Counted from the first letter of the stretch, positions 53,771-63,557 are shown. The stretch is 64,000 nt of DNA from Lacibacter cauensis (GCF_007830055.1 NZ_VLLE01000003.1:1-64000); one strand, 5' to 3'. The notes: generated from the letters alone by a model not told the origin. Made by a program: numbers and translations.

Positions 53771-53946
53771 GCAAGTAACATGCAGTTTTGCGGCAGCGAG
53801 TGGCGACGCAGAGCGTCGGTCAACACCTGTAATTCTATTAAGCTTTTGAATGAAATTTTATCTTTAGTATCAACGTTCACCACTCGTTACCAGGGGCGAC
53901 GTACAACAATTGCCCCACCGACTGCAAAGCTGTGAACGTTGTATGT
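53771..53946 (+). repeat. attC-like site B (downstream edge of cassette array)
   Basis: About 175 bp. It starts GCAAGTAAC (53771-53779), the exact complement of GTTACTTGC at 53058-53066, the beginning of cassette 2. Its ends pair: CAGTTTTGC (53783-53791) with GCAAAGCTG (53924-53932), and it finishes GAACGTTGTATG. Overall it is a diverged direct copy of site A. Confidence 0.6.
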
Positions 53947-54070
53947 CATGCCAGGCGACACAATCTTTCAAACCTGCACGCCTGTTTGCGTATCAACACG
54001 TTTACCAAACAAATTTTGTTGGAAGCATTATTCGTTAATCTTTGCGTGCAAACAGCAATACTTTACCTGT

Positions 54071-54766
54071 ATGCCAATAAAACAACAAAACGGATTCCTT
54101 CGTCAAACAGTTCTTGTTCTTGCAGCGCTTGTGTTCGTGAGCGCCTGCATCAGTCCACGTAAAACCGATAAATGGGTGGCCAATCATTATGGCAGTGTAC
54201 CGGCACCTGTAAAAAAGAAAAACGAATTGGTAACGGTGCAGTCGACTGTTGCATCGATGGGTTCGGTGCTTTCCGAGAGCCGCAGAAAATCAGCAAGTCT
54301 GTTGCCATTGCTTGTTTACTGGAAATGGAATTACGTTAATGCCTGTAAGCTGAACCCGCAAATGGCGCTGAATGGTTTTACCACAACGGTGAACAGTTAT
54401 GCTGCGAGAGTTTTGAAACCGAAGCTCAGCAACCAATCGATTGTATTAACTGTTGAAAAAATTCCTTCGGCATTTGACCTGGATGATACCGGGCATTATA
54501 TTTTCTTCGGTATTTATGGTTTTGGCTGGGAAACGGTAACGCTGGTACCACAGGAACATGCGTTGCAGGTGTCGTACCAGGTGCTGAATGCCGATCAAAG
54601 CATTGCAAAAACAGGAACGGTAACCATGCCTATCAGCATTGAGCCGGTAAAAGCAAAACTGTATCAATCGGTCAAGAAGAAAATGGAGCTTTACCTGGAG
54701 CAGTATGATGCAGCTATGCTACAGATGGGTCGTAAGCTGATTGATAAACTGGCAACCGAATTGTAA
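54071..54766 (+). CDS. Lipoprotein of unknown function
   Basis: A 231-residue lipoprotein (ALVFVSACISPRKTDKW, Cys at about residue 26). The mature domain is mixed alpha/beta with FIGYGFGWETV-like stretch (YIFFGIYGFGWETVTL). No domain recognised. The ATG at 54071 starts the signal peptide; the frame is open further upstream into the attC-like site. A strong terminator follows. Confidence 0.62.
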   Translation: MPIKQQNGFLRQTVLVLAALVFVSACISPRKTDKWVANHYGSVPAPVKKKNELVTVQSTVASMGSVLSESRRKSASLLPLLVYWKWNYVNACKLNPQMALNGFTTTVNSYAARVLKPKLSNQSIVLTVEKIPSAFDLDDTGHYIFFGIYGFGWETVTLVPQEHALQVSYQVLNADQSIAKTGTVTMPISIEPVKAKLYQSVKKKMELYLEQYDAAMLQMGRKLIDKLATEL

Positions 54767-54788
54767 ACAAGGTTCCGGGAAATAAAAA

Positions 54789-54817
54789 ACGCCTGCCATC
54801 CGGCAGGCGTTTTTTTA
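54789..54817 (+). terminator. Terminator of the lipoprotein gene
   Basis: An 8-bp GC stem (54791-54798 with 54803-54810), ATCC loop, then seven T. The following 230 bases to 55045 hold no recognisable feature. Confidence 0.9.
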
Positions 54818-55045
54818 TGCGATTATCAGGATCTGTATTTGGTACAAGCCTGCGGGATTATTGTCTATTGTTACAGGTCTTAAATTGACTTATATTCAAA
54901 ACACAAATTGTATTCCCTTTTCGTCTCTCAGGCACGCATCAATCCATTGCGTTGATGATACGAACAGTAGGTTAGCAAACCGGATTTCGTACAAAACAGA
55001 TCCTGTACCTAACCCGGAATCAACAAGAAAACCAATAACAAGCAG

Positions 55046-57163
55046 ATGGTAATTAATCAATCGTACAAAAGGGTGTTCCGTTTTCAGCAACAGGTACTTC
55101 TTTTCATTTTCATGTTACTGTGTACACTGCCAGGTGTAAACGCACAAAACAAATTAACTGCAACAAAAACGACTAATAAGTTTATTCATAAAGGGGCAGG
55201 TAATCCTTATCTCCCGTTGTGGGAACATTTGCCCGACGGTGAGCCCCGTGTGTTTGAAGATCCCGACAGGCCGGGAAAATTCCGGGCCTATATTATCGGT
55301 TCGCATGATCTGCGGGTGAACAGTTATTGCGGTCCCGACATCCGCATCTGGTCGGCGCCGGTAGAAGATTTATCGAGCTGGCGGGATGAAGGTCCTGTGT
55401 TTACGTACCCGATCGATAACCAGTGGGATGTGATGTATGCCCCCGACCTGGTAGAAGTAAAACGCAAGAACGGCAAAAAAGAATATTACCTGTACCCGCA
55501 CAGCCGTGGCCGCAACCGGGAGGCGATGGTAGCCAAGGGTGATCGTCCTGATGGTCCATTTACGCCCATCAACTTAACAGCCGACGGCAAGGCAACTGTG
55601 CCGGGAAGTATTTTAGGATTTGACCCTGCTGTGTATGTTGAATACATCACAGATCCGAAAGATCCGGACTACGCCATTGGTTTCCGTGCGTATGGCTACT
55701 GGGGTTTCCAGGGATCGTCTGCCGCACAGTTGGATCAGAACACGATGTACACGCTGCGGCCCGGCACCAGCATCATCAAACCGTTTCTGCCTGCAAGTGC
55801 ACGTTATGGCGGACAGCTGCGTGAACCCGCAGGTACGGTGTATCCTGCTATTTTCCCCAATGAAGATTTGGGAACCTTCAACTTTTTTGAAGCTTCTTCG
55901 ATCCGCAAAGTGGGGAACAAATTTGTAACCGTGTACAGCGGTTATTCCGGACCGGATTATGGCCTGAGCAGTTCGAACTCTACCCTGCGTTATGCCTATG
56001 CTGATTCTCCGTTGGGCCCGTGGAAGAGTGGCGGCGTGTTGGTGGATTCCCGTGCACCGGTACTGAACCAGGATGGTAGTGCTTTGCAAACAAGTAACGC
56101 AGGCCATAATACCCATGGCAGTATACAGGAGATCAACGGACAGTGGTATGCCTTTTATCACCGTCCGCCACGTGGTTTTGGTTATGCCCGCCAGCCGATG
56201 GTAGCACCGGTTACGGTTGTTGCTGATGAAAAACCGGTAGCTGATGGTGGAAAGGTTACCATCAGAGCATACGATCCTTATGCAACCAATCAATTGTGGA
56301 CTGCCAAAGACAGTCAGGGTAAAGAATACAAAGGTGCCGAAGTAACTTCGGAGGGTTTTCATTTCTATGGCCTCGATCCTTATAGCTATTATTCTGCCGG
56401 GTATGCCTGTTATCTGTCAGCAACATCACTCCAGCAGGATTCATGGGATATCTGGGATAACCACATGCCGATTGAAAAAGTAAAAAACGGCAACATCATC
56501 GGTTACAAATATTTTGGCTTTGGCGGACTGGCACAAAACAAAAACGGGTTGAAAGCTTTTGAAGGAACGAAGCCGGGCAACCAAACGAAGTTTCATCTGT
56601 TCCTTACACCCACCACCGCAAAATCGTTCAAGGTGAATGTATGGCTCGACGGTCCCTGGGATAATGCTACCTGGAACGGTAAAAAGATCGGTGAAATTGT
56701 TGTACCTGCCAATGCCAAACAGGAAGTAACGCAATTCACAATTGATGTAGCGAAGTATGTAGACAAGCTCGATCAAAAGCATGCACTCTTTTTAGTAGCT
56801 GAAGGCGATAGCACAGAAGTGCTGTTCAATTTAAGTGGACTTGGTTTCAGTTCAAAGACAAAGAAATTGGTGCGACCTGTTGTGCCGGTTGTGACTATAA
56901 AGGTGAATGGAAAAGCCATTGATATTCCTGCCACACCTGTACGATCAACCAATGCCAATGGTATTACGGAGTACAATCTTTACCAGGCAACGGTGAAAGT
57001 ACCTGCAAGCGAAACTACCGTTCCCAAAGTAACTGCCTCGGCCAACAACCAACTTGTACAAGTAAATGTAACACAAGCTGCAGCAAAAGACGGAAAGGCT
57101 GTTGTAACGTTCAACTACAAAGGCGTTGTAAAAACATACCATGTTCAGTTTGTTGCGGAATAA
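55046..57163 (+). CDS. Secreted GH43-like glycoside hydrolase, multidomain
   Basis: A 705-residue protein with a signal peptide (LLFIFMLLCTLPGVNAQ). A five-bladed propeller (about 45-390) carries GH43-type wording: GAGNPYLPLWEHLPDGEPRV, FRAYIIGSHD, WDVMYAPDLVEV (catalytic-type Asp), and LREPAGTVYPAIFPNEDLGTFNFFEAS. About 400-580 is a carbohydrate-binding-like sandwich, and the last 100 residues another beta domain. It probably acts on arabinan or a related plant or algal polysaccharide; the substrate is inferred from the family only. No SusCD pair is adjacent. Confidence 0.8.
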   Translation: MVINQSYKRVFRFQQQVLLFIFMLLCTLPGVNAQNKLTATKTTNKFIHKGAGNPYLPLWEHLPDGEPRVFEDPDRPGKFRAYIIGSHDLRVNSYCGPDIRIWSAPVEDLSSWRDEGPVFTYPIDNQWDVMYAPDLVEVKRKNGKKEYYLYPHSRGRNREAMVAKGDRPDGPFTPINLTADGKATVPGSILGFDPAVYVEYITDPKDPDYAIGFRAYGYWGFQGSSAAQLDQNTMYTLRPGTSIIKPFLPASARYGGQLREPAGTVYPAIFPNEDLGTFNFFEASSIRKVGNKFVTVYSGYSGPDYGLSSSNSTLRYAYADSPLGPWKSGGVLVDSRAPVLNQDGSALQTSNAGHNTHGSIQEINGQWYAFYHRPPRGFGYARQPMVAPVTVVADEKPVADGGKVTIRAYDPYATNQLWTAKDSQGKEYKGAEVTSEGFHFYGLDPYSYYSAGYACYLSATSLQQDSWDIWDNHMPIEKVKNGNIIGYKYFGFGGLAQNKNGLKAFEGTKPGNQTKFHLFLTPTTAKSFKVNVWLDGPWDNATWNGKKIGEIVVPANAKQEVTQFTIDVAKYVDKLDQKHALFLVAEGDSTEVLFNLSGLGFSSKTKKLVRPVVPVVTIKVNGKAIDIPATPVRSTNANGITEYNLYQATVKVPASETTVPKVTASANNQLVQVNVTQAAAKDGKAVVTFNYKGVVKTYHVQFVAE

Positions 57164-57186
57164 AAAACAAGAGGTTCTGTTTATAA

Positions 57187-57215
57187 AAAAAGGAAGCACC
57201 CGTGCTTCCTTTTTT
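57187..57215. terminator. Bidirectional terminator between convergent genes
   Basis: AGGAAGCAC (57191-57199) pairs with GTGCTTCCT (57202-57210), preceded by an A-run and followed by a T-run, so it can end both flanking genes. Confidence 0.85.
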
Positions 57216-57229
57216 ATTGTTCCAGACCG

Positions 57230-58108
57230 TTAACCGATTTCCAACTTATAACCCTTGCCATGAATACTTACAATTTTTATAGCGGGGTCCTGTTCTAACC
57301 GTTTGCGCAATTTTGATACAAACACATCGAGACTGCGACCTACAATCACACCTTCATCTTCCCACACTTCTTTCTGCAACCTGTTACGGTCAATAACCTG
57401 GTTGGGTGCTTCAGCAAAAATGCTTAAGAGCTTTGCTTCTTTACTGGTTAAAATCGTTTCATCAGAACCCAACAACAAGCGTTGTGTATCGGCATAAAAC
57501 AAATAGTTACCAATGCTGAACACAGGAGCATCTGCAGTTTTTTCATCTTTCAATGTTGTATTGCTTTCTGCAGGTTGGCGTTTGATACGCCAGCCCACGA
57601 AAGCAGCAGCAGCAAGTAAAAGAATACCTGCGGCAATAAACCACATTGCAGGAGTAAAAGGTTCTTCTTTAAAACTGATGACAATGTTGTACGGAAACGA
57701 CGGTTGGTTGCGTCCGCTGCAGGGCACAATGTTTTGCTGTTCGCTGCGAAGGATGGCATAGCCAAAAACCACTTTGTTGTTGAAGGGTTCGGTAACCTGC
57801 ACAATATAATCGGAAGGAAGATGGTTGCTGCGGATAATGCGGTCGATGATCTGTACCAGCGAATCGGGTTTAAATGAAAAACTGCTGTTGAACGGAATGC
57901 TGAACGAACCTTTTGCCAGTCGGGTTGGCGGTACTACCTGTGTGCTGCTGTCGCCGGCATATTGTAAAATGCTGTGAGCGATCTGCCGCATCACAATCAT
58001 TTCTTTAGCGGAGTCGAAACGATTATTGTTGGTCTGTTTGCTTACAAACCCAACAAGCAACAACACAATTCCGCTTGCGGCAACCAGTAACCATTGTTTT
58101 CCCTTCAT
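57230..58108 (-). CDS. Membrane-anchored winged-helix regulator (ToxR-like layout)
   Basis: A 292-residue protein. Hydrophobic segment 1 (about 6-22), an extracytoplasmic domain (about 25-150, with a Cys in NIVPCSGRN), segment 2 (about 152-170; AMWFIAAGILLLAAAAFVGW), then a C-terminal OmpR/PhoB-type winged helix (about 195-290: ILTSKEAKLLSIFAEAPNQV and SLDVFVSKLRKRLEQD, VSIHGKGYKLEI). There is no receiver or kinase domain, so it would sense outside and bind DNA directly. It is divergent from a propeller lipoprotein that may be its target. Confidence 0.8.
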   Translation of the reverse strand: MKGKQWLLVAASGIVLLLVGFVSKQTNNNRFDSAKEMIVMRQIAHSILQYAGDSSTQVVPPTRLAKGSFSIPFNSSFSFKPDSLVQIIDRIIRSNHLPSDYIVQVTEPFNNKVVFGYAILRSEQQNIVPCSGRNQPSFPYNIVISFKEEPFTPAMWFIAAGILLLAAAAFVGWRIKRQPAESNTTLKDEKTADAPVFSIGNYLFYADTQRLLLGSDETILTSKEAKLLSIFAEAPNQVIDRNRLQKEVWEDEGVIVGRSLDVFVSKLRKRLEQDPAIKIVSIHGKGYKLEIG

Positions 58109-58311
58109 GCGTAACGGCTAGTTTTAAAAAATGGGTTTGCAAGTTTTCCCCGTTAAAATTAATCAATACCCGTTGTTACAGCCTTTGTTTGCAAAGGTTT
58201 TACAACCGTTTACAATCTATTTACAACTGTTTTACCCCTTTCGCCTGCCCGGCAGATTAATTTAGTGGAGCATCATGATTACAAACCGAATCTCACACAA
58301 AAAGAACATTT

Positions 58312-59388
58312 ATGAAACAGATCCCGTTTTTTGTATTTGCATTACTCTTCGGCTCCTGCATCGGGCAAAATAACAGCAATATCAAATTTCAATCAGTGGC
58401 CATTGGCAACGGTCAGCCGGAGCCCAAACGTATTCCGGTTTACAGGTTCCTGTCTGTAAAACTGATACCACAGGAGCAAACCGATTTACAGGTGAGCGAC
58501 TACATCCGCACCATGTTGCAGGATAAAGCAGGCAATATCTGGTTTGGTACCAATAACGATGGCGTATGCCGCTACAACGGTAAACAGTTTGTGTATTTCG
58601 GCACAAAGGAAGGCATCAGCGGAAATGCAGTAAGAAAACTTGTAGAGGATCAAGCAGGCAATATCTGGATGGCCACTAACAATGGTCTTACCATGTACAA
58701 TGGCAAAACGTTTACCCTGTTTACGGAAAAAGATGGCTTACCCTCGAATGATACCTGGACTTTGTTATGCGACAGCAAAGGACAGCTTTGGGTGAGCACC
58801 ATGAAAGGTGTTTGCCGTTACAACGGTACCAGCTTTACTGCAGTAGACCTGCCGCTTGCTGTTACACATAACCGGGAGTTTCGTTTTACACCGAAACTGG
58901 TGTGGAGTATGTACGAAGATAAGCGTGGCGCTATCTGGTTTGGTACAGACGGAAATGGTGTAAAAAAATTCGACGGGACAACGTTTACCAATTATACCGT
59001 AGCCAATGGCCTGGCTGGCAACAATGTGCTGTCGATTACACAGGATAAGGCCGGTAATCTTTGGTTCGGTACCTGGGGACATGGCTTGAGCCGGTATAAT
59101 ACCGATGGCTTTGTGAATTACACCGATAAAAACGGGTTGGCCTCAAACGATGTGTGGACAATGCTGGTTGACAAGCAAGGCTATTTGTGGATGGGTACTT
59201 TAGGCGGAGGCGTGAGTAAATTCAATGGTACCACATTTACAACGTATACCGAAAATGAAGGCCGCACCAAAAACCATGTGCAAAGTATTTTGCAGGATAA
59301 AAACGGAGAGATGTGGTTTGGTTTTTCGGGAGGAGTATTTCGCTTAAAAGACATCACCCTTATCAACTTTATTAAAGAAGGCTGTTAG
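58312..59388 (+). CDS. Lipoprotein with two-component-regulator beta-propeller repeats
   Basis: A 358-residue lipoprotein (LFGSC, Cys at residue 16). From about residue 60 it consists of seven Reg_prop repeats of the form DKAGNIWFGTNNDGVCRYNG, the propeller found in front of hybrid two-component systems. Here the propeller stands alone, without kinase or transmembrane output. It probably senses a ligand in the periplasm and may signal through the divergent regulator at 57230. Confidence 0.82.
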   Translation: MKQIPFFVFALLFGSCIGQNNSNIKFQSVAIGNGQPEPKRIPVYRFLSVKLIPQEQTDLQVSDYIRTMLQDKAGNIWFGTNNDGVCRYNGKQFVYFGTKEGISGNAVRKLVEDQAGNIWMATNNGLTMYNGKTFTLFTEKDGLPSNDTWTLLCDSKGQLWVSTMKGVCRYNGTSFTAVDLPLAVTHNREFRFTPKLVWSMYEDKRGAIWFGTDGNGVKKFDGTTFTNYTVANGLAGNNVLSITQDKAGNLWFGTWGHGLSRYNTDGFVNYTDKNGLASNDVWTMLVDKQGYLWMGTLGGGVSKFNGTTFTTYTENEGRTKNHVQSILQDKNGEMWFGFSGGVFRLKDITLINFIKEGC

Positions 59389-59462
59389 CGATTAATGTTT
59401 CACTATAGGTGCATAACAGCTGTTGGCTTTTTACTACCAATAGCTGGTGCCATTACTTAAAA

Positions 59463-59490
59463 AATGTCTGACGTCTTCGACGTCCTGACA
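59463..59490. terminator. Hairpin 1 between convergent genes
   Basis: ATGTC-TGACGTC (59464-59475) pairs with GACGTC-CTGACAT (59479-59491) around a TTC loop; a weak T-run follows. Confidence 0.45.
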
Positions 59491-59523
59491 TAAAAAAGGA
59501 TGCACACTGTGCATCCTTTTTTA
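59489..59523. terminator. Bidirectional terminator between propeller and helicase genes
   Basis: GGATGCACA and TGTGCATCC form a 9-bp stem flanked by A6 and T6, ending both the propeller gene and the convergent helicase gene. Confidence 0.88.
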
Positions 59524-59538
59524 TGTTGTTGAGGAAGA

Positions 59539-62500
59539 TTAACTGAACAGGTATTCCACATCTTCTCTGCTGAGGCTTTTTACAAAACCATTGTCATCAG
59601 CAATCAGATCACGTGCCAATGAACGCTTGCGTTCTTGCAGCTGCAGAATTTTATCTTCAATGGTATCCTTACAAATCATACGATACGCAAAGATGTTGTT
59701 GGTTTGACCAATACGATGCGTACGGTCGATGGCCTGTTGTTCTACAGCAGGGTTCCACCATGGATCAACAATGTACACATAGTCGGCAGCTGTTAAGTTC
59801 AAACCCACACCACCCGCTTTGAGTGAAATGAGGAATACTCTTGTTTCTTCGTTGTTCTGGAAATCCTGTACCGCTTTTTCACGATCTGCAGCAGATGTAC
59901 TTCCATCAAAATACACAAACGGAATGTTGAGCTCTTCCAGTTTTTCACGAATCAATCCCAGCATGCCCAGGAACTGAGAGAACACCAGTGCTTTGTGGTT
60001 GCCCATGTTTTCTTCCAGCTCACGAACGAGTTCATCCAGTTTAATCGAATGGTTCGGCAGCTTTTCCGGTTCGTTTAAGATCGATGGCGAATCGCAGATC
60101 TGGCGCAGCTTCATCAACCCTTGCAAAATGGTTAACTGCGATTGACCAATACCCACTTCTTCGATGGTACCGAGAATTTTTGAACGGTACTCGTTGCGGT
60201 ACGCATCGTAAATACGGCGTTGCTCGGTTTCCATTTCGCAATACAGAATGCTTTCTGTTTTTTCAGGCAGATCTTTTGCCACCTGTTCTTTTGTACGACG
60301 AAGGATAAACGGAAACAACAGTTTGCGCAAATGTTCTTTCTGTTCTTTTTCGCCAAACTTATCAATGGGTGTTGCAAAGTCGTTTCGGAAATGTTCTACC
60401 GTGCCCAGCATACCGGGGTTGAGGAAGTTCATTTGTGCGTACACATCAAAGGTGTTGTTCTGCAGCGGCGTACCACTCATGCACAAACGGTGTTTGCTTT
60501 TGAGTAAGCAGGCTGCTTTGGCCACTTTGCTGTTGGGGTTTTTAATGGCCTGGCTTTCGTCGAGTACCACACAATCGAAATTCTGTTCGCTCAGCAATTT
60601 AATATCGCTGCGCAGTGTACCGTAGGTGGTGATGATGACATTGAAGCCGGTAAAGAAATCTTTATCACGGCTGCGTTGTGCACCATGATGAATATGATAG
60701 GTAAGTGCCGGTGTAAATTTTTTGATCTCGTTTTCCCAGTTGTACATCAACGTAGTGGGGCAGGCAACCAAGGCTTTCAGTCCGTTGTTTTTTGTATGCA
60801 CATGTTGCAAGAACGACAAGGCCTGGATGGTTTTACCCAAACCCATATCATCGGCCAGAATACCACCCCAGCCCACTTCGCTTAAAAAATTAAGCCAGTG
60901 GAAACCACTTTCCTGGTAGGGACGAAGAATGGGTTGCAGGTGTGCAGGCGGATCTACTTTCTGAATATGTTTGAACTCACGCAGGCGTTCGTATTTTTCT
61001 TCGAGCTCAATCATGAGCTCAGTTTCATCACGGCTCTCGTACAGTTCATCAATAACGCTGATGTGGTATTTTGATAAACGCAGTTTGTCCTGCTTGTTTT
61101 CGCCCACCCGGAAGAGCATGGAATAACGTTTGATCCACTCTTCGGGCAGCACACCCAAAGTACCATCGGCCAGCTGCACCAGCGATTGCTTGTTGGCCAA
61201 CGCTTTCTTTACTTCGGCAATGCTTACACTCTGATCGCCAAACACCACTTTCACTTTTGCATCGAACCAATCAACTCCATTGCTGATATAGATTTCGGTT
61301 TTTGGTTTAGCTGTATTGAAACGGAAATTCTTCAGCACTTCCCAGCCTTCCACCGGTACTTTCATTTCCTTCATGGCATCTACAAACAAAAAGAACCAGT
61401 TGTTTTTTAATACCTCTGCTCCTTTTAATGCCAGTTGTGTACCGCCTTCGGGTTTGATGAATTGCGAATGCAATTTCTCTACCTTTTCAACAAACTCATT
61501 TTCTTTTTCACGGTTGCGGTTAACGATGATGAGTCCATCTTCGCCGGGTAAAATAATTTCGTCTTTATCGCTGGAGCGCACTTTGTACCCTTTGTAACTG
61601 AAGGTGGGAATCATTACCAGGTAATCGCCTTTTTCCTGCAGTTGTAAGGTAATATCCGGTTCACCAGCTTTTACTTCTTTGATCAATGCAGCATCAAACT
61701 CCACATGGTAATCACGTGCAATCTTCAAGGCTTCTTTCGAAAGAAACTCCGACAGATCACTATTGCTGATAAGCCGGTTTTTAGTTGCTGTAAAATCGAT
61801 AACCAGTTGTGCATCTTCCTGTTTTTCCCAGGTGCGTGCTTCATTGTTGAGTAAAAAAATGAGCGGACTGTTCCAATCGTTCTCATGTACATCCAACGGT
61901 ACGCTGTTGATTTTTACTTTACAACTCCACTCCCATTTATTCTTTTGCTGTTTCAGTTCAAAGAATGGTTTCAGGAAAGTGCCGGTTGTTGTAACAGGAA
62001 CAAGATTTTTTGTTTTGAACTCTTTTCCTTTTGGTAAGAGTAATACCGGCGAACTTGTTTCGGCAAATAATTTCTGAATGCGTGGAAGTAAATATTCCAG
62101 CATCAGTGTTTTGGTATCTTCGGGCAAATCGTCTTCTTCGTGATGGATGATGTTTTCCCAGATACCGGAGAAGGGTGAATTGCGGTTGACAAACTTGCTG
62201 ATTTCTGCAGGTTGCAAACGACGTAACAACTGCAGGAGTTGTTTATCATTTTCACCAAGGTCGTCGGTTTCGATAAACTTACTTACATCCAGTTTTTCAA
62301 TATTGCCGATGAACTCATTGGTATCATTATCCACTTCGCCTTTCACCACATCAATACTGAAGTACGGAAACTGTTTGCTGTTATTGTTGAGCACCACACC
62401 TAAACGTGTGAGCGCTTTTACTTCTTCTTCTGTTTCAACAGCTGTATTCTCCTGTTCGTTTACAGCAACTGCTGTTGCTGCAGGTTCCGGTTTTTTTACA

Positions 62501-63300
62501 GCAGATGGTTCCACCCGTTTTACACCCGGATCGAGTACACGCAGAAAAGGTTTACCATCTTTATAAATGAATTCAAATTTCTCCTGCCAGTTGTCGGAAA
62601 GCGAATAACCATAGATGCCTAACAGCTTTCCTTTTTCTTTATCCATGTTGCGGATGCTGTCGAAGTACAATGGTCCGTGCGCATTTAGTAATTGAATAAA
62701 TACGATGGCTTTGTGTTCGCAGATGGCGTGTGCATTTTCGGCACAGGTGCAGGAAGTATCGAAATTGCGTTCGTCGTTTTTCTGAATGGTTACCGGCCAT
62801 GTTTCACCGTTCATCTGCACTTCGGCTTTTACACATTCGTCTTTTGCCGAAAGAATACTTGCTTTTTTGCTGCGCAGAAAAACTTCGGCATCGTTTAAGG
62901 CAGCAGCTGCAGTAAGCGTGCGGATGGTTTTGAGCTCGATGCTTTTCATTTTTACAACGGTATGCCGTTGATCGTACTGCAGATCTTTTAAGCCGAGAAT
63001 ATTTTTATCGATGAGATCCTGCAACTGAAAAAGCGATGCTACCTCGTGGCGACAAATATCGCCGAGGTTGTACGGGCAGCTGCAACGCACATTCATGGCA
63101 TTGGCATCTTTGTACTTCTGGATGTACACCTTGTAAAACGTGGAGTACGAATCGTCACGCACACGAAACACGACAGTGCCCATCAGTTCATCGTGTTCTA
63201 CCAGTTCGGCAAAACCGATGGCGTGGATTTTTTTACCACGACGAACCACTTCTTCCGTACCGTGATTGTATGCAAACTTCAGCAAATGAGGTAAAGCCAA
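59539..63300 (-). CDS. SWIM/SNF2-family DEAD/DEAH helicase
   Basis: A 1253-residue Snf2-type ATPase. A SWIM zinc finger near residue 72 (CSCPYNLGDICRHEV) is followed by a long variable part (about 100-780). The helicase lobes have ILADDMGLGKTIQALSFL (Walker A, about 820), VLDESQAIKN (Walker B, DESQ), and in lobe 2 VFLISLKAGGVGLNLTAADYV and AIDRTHRIGQTNNIFAYRM. It probably remodels DNA-protein complexes or transcription-repair structures. The first available start is TTG at 63300; a stop lies 11 codons upstream and no ATG exists between. Confidence 0.92.
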   Translation of the reverse strand: MALPHLLKFAYNHGTEEVVRRGKKIHAIGFAELVEHDELMGTVVFRVRDDSYSTFYKVYIQKYKDANAMNVRCSCPYNLGDICRHEVASLFQLQDLIDKNILGLKDLQYDQRHTVVKMKSIELKTIRTLTAAAALNDAEVFLRSKKASILSAKDECVKAEVQMNGETWPVTIQKNDERNFDTSCTCAENAHAICEHKAIVFIQLLNAHGPLYFDSIRNMDKEKGKLLGIYGYSLSDNWQEKFEFIYKDGKPFLRVLDPGVKRVEPSAVKKPEPAATAVAVNEQENTAVETEEEVKALTRLGVVLNNNSKQFPYFSIDVVKGEVDNDTNEFIGNIEKLDVSKFIETDDLGENDKQLLQLLRRLQPAEISKFVNRNSPFSGIWENIIHHEEDDLPEDTKTLMLEYLLPRIQKLFAETSSPVLLLPKGKEFKTKNLVPVTTTGTFLKPFFELKQQKNKWEWSCKVKINSVPLDVHENDWNSPLIFLLNNEARTWEKQEDAQLVIDFTATKNRLISNSDLSEFLSKEALKIARDYHVEFDAALIKEVKAGEPDITLQLQEKGDYLVMIPTFSYKGYKVRSSDKDEIILPGEDGLIIVNRNREKENEFVEKVEKLHSQFIKPEGGTQLALKGAEVLKNNWFFLFVDAMKEMKVPVEGWEVLKNFRFNTAKPKTEIYISNGVDWFDAKVKVVFGDQSVSIAEVKKALANKQSLVQLADGTLGVLPEEWIKRYSMLFRVGENKQDKLRLSKYHISVIDELYESRDETELMIELEEKYERLREFKHIQKVDPPAHLQPILRPYQESGFHWLNFLSEVGWGGILADDMGLGKTIQALSFLQHVHTKNNGLKALVACPTTLMYNWENEIKKFTPALTYHIHHGAQRSRDKDFFTGFNVIITTYGTLRSDIKLLSEQNFDCVVLDESQAIKNPNSKVAKAACLLKSKHRLCMSGTPLQNNTFDVYAQMNFLNPGMLGTVEHFRNDFATPIDKFGEKEQKEHLRKLLFPFILRRTKEQVAKDLPEKTESILYCEMETEQRRIYDAYRNEYRSKILGTIEEVGIGQSQLTILQGLMKLRQICDSPSILNEPEKLPNHSIKLDELVRELEENMGNHKALVFSQFLGMLGLIREKLEELNIPFVYFDGSTSAADREKAVQDFQNNEETRVFLISLKAGGVGLNLTAADYVYIVDPWWNPAVEQQAIDRTHRIGQTNNIFAYRMICKDTIEDKILQLQERKRSLARDLIADDNGFVKSLSREDVEYLFS

Positions 63301-63557
63301 GCGTAACAGTTTTTGTTTTCGATAATCAATTTGGTATCAGCCAAAGCAAACATGTGCTGTGTTCAGAAAAGGCTAATCTGCAAATGTAAAAGCATTCAGG
63401 TCACATTTCCTGTTAAAAACAGAAAGAATTATCAACGTTGTAAAAGCGATTGCGGTACAGGAAAAGCTTCTTATCTTTATACGTTTGCCTTGAAAAATGT
63501 AAACGCATGCAACGCTTGCAGCACTTCGTAAATCTTGCTAAGCAGAAAAACAGAAAC

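Noticed and set aside
55613-56362. Long open frame opposite the GH43-like gene
   Set aside because: Antisense shadow; the plus-strand frame has clear domains.
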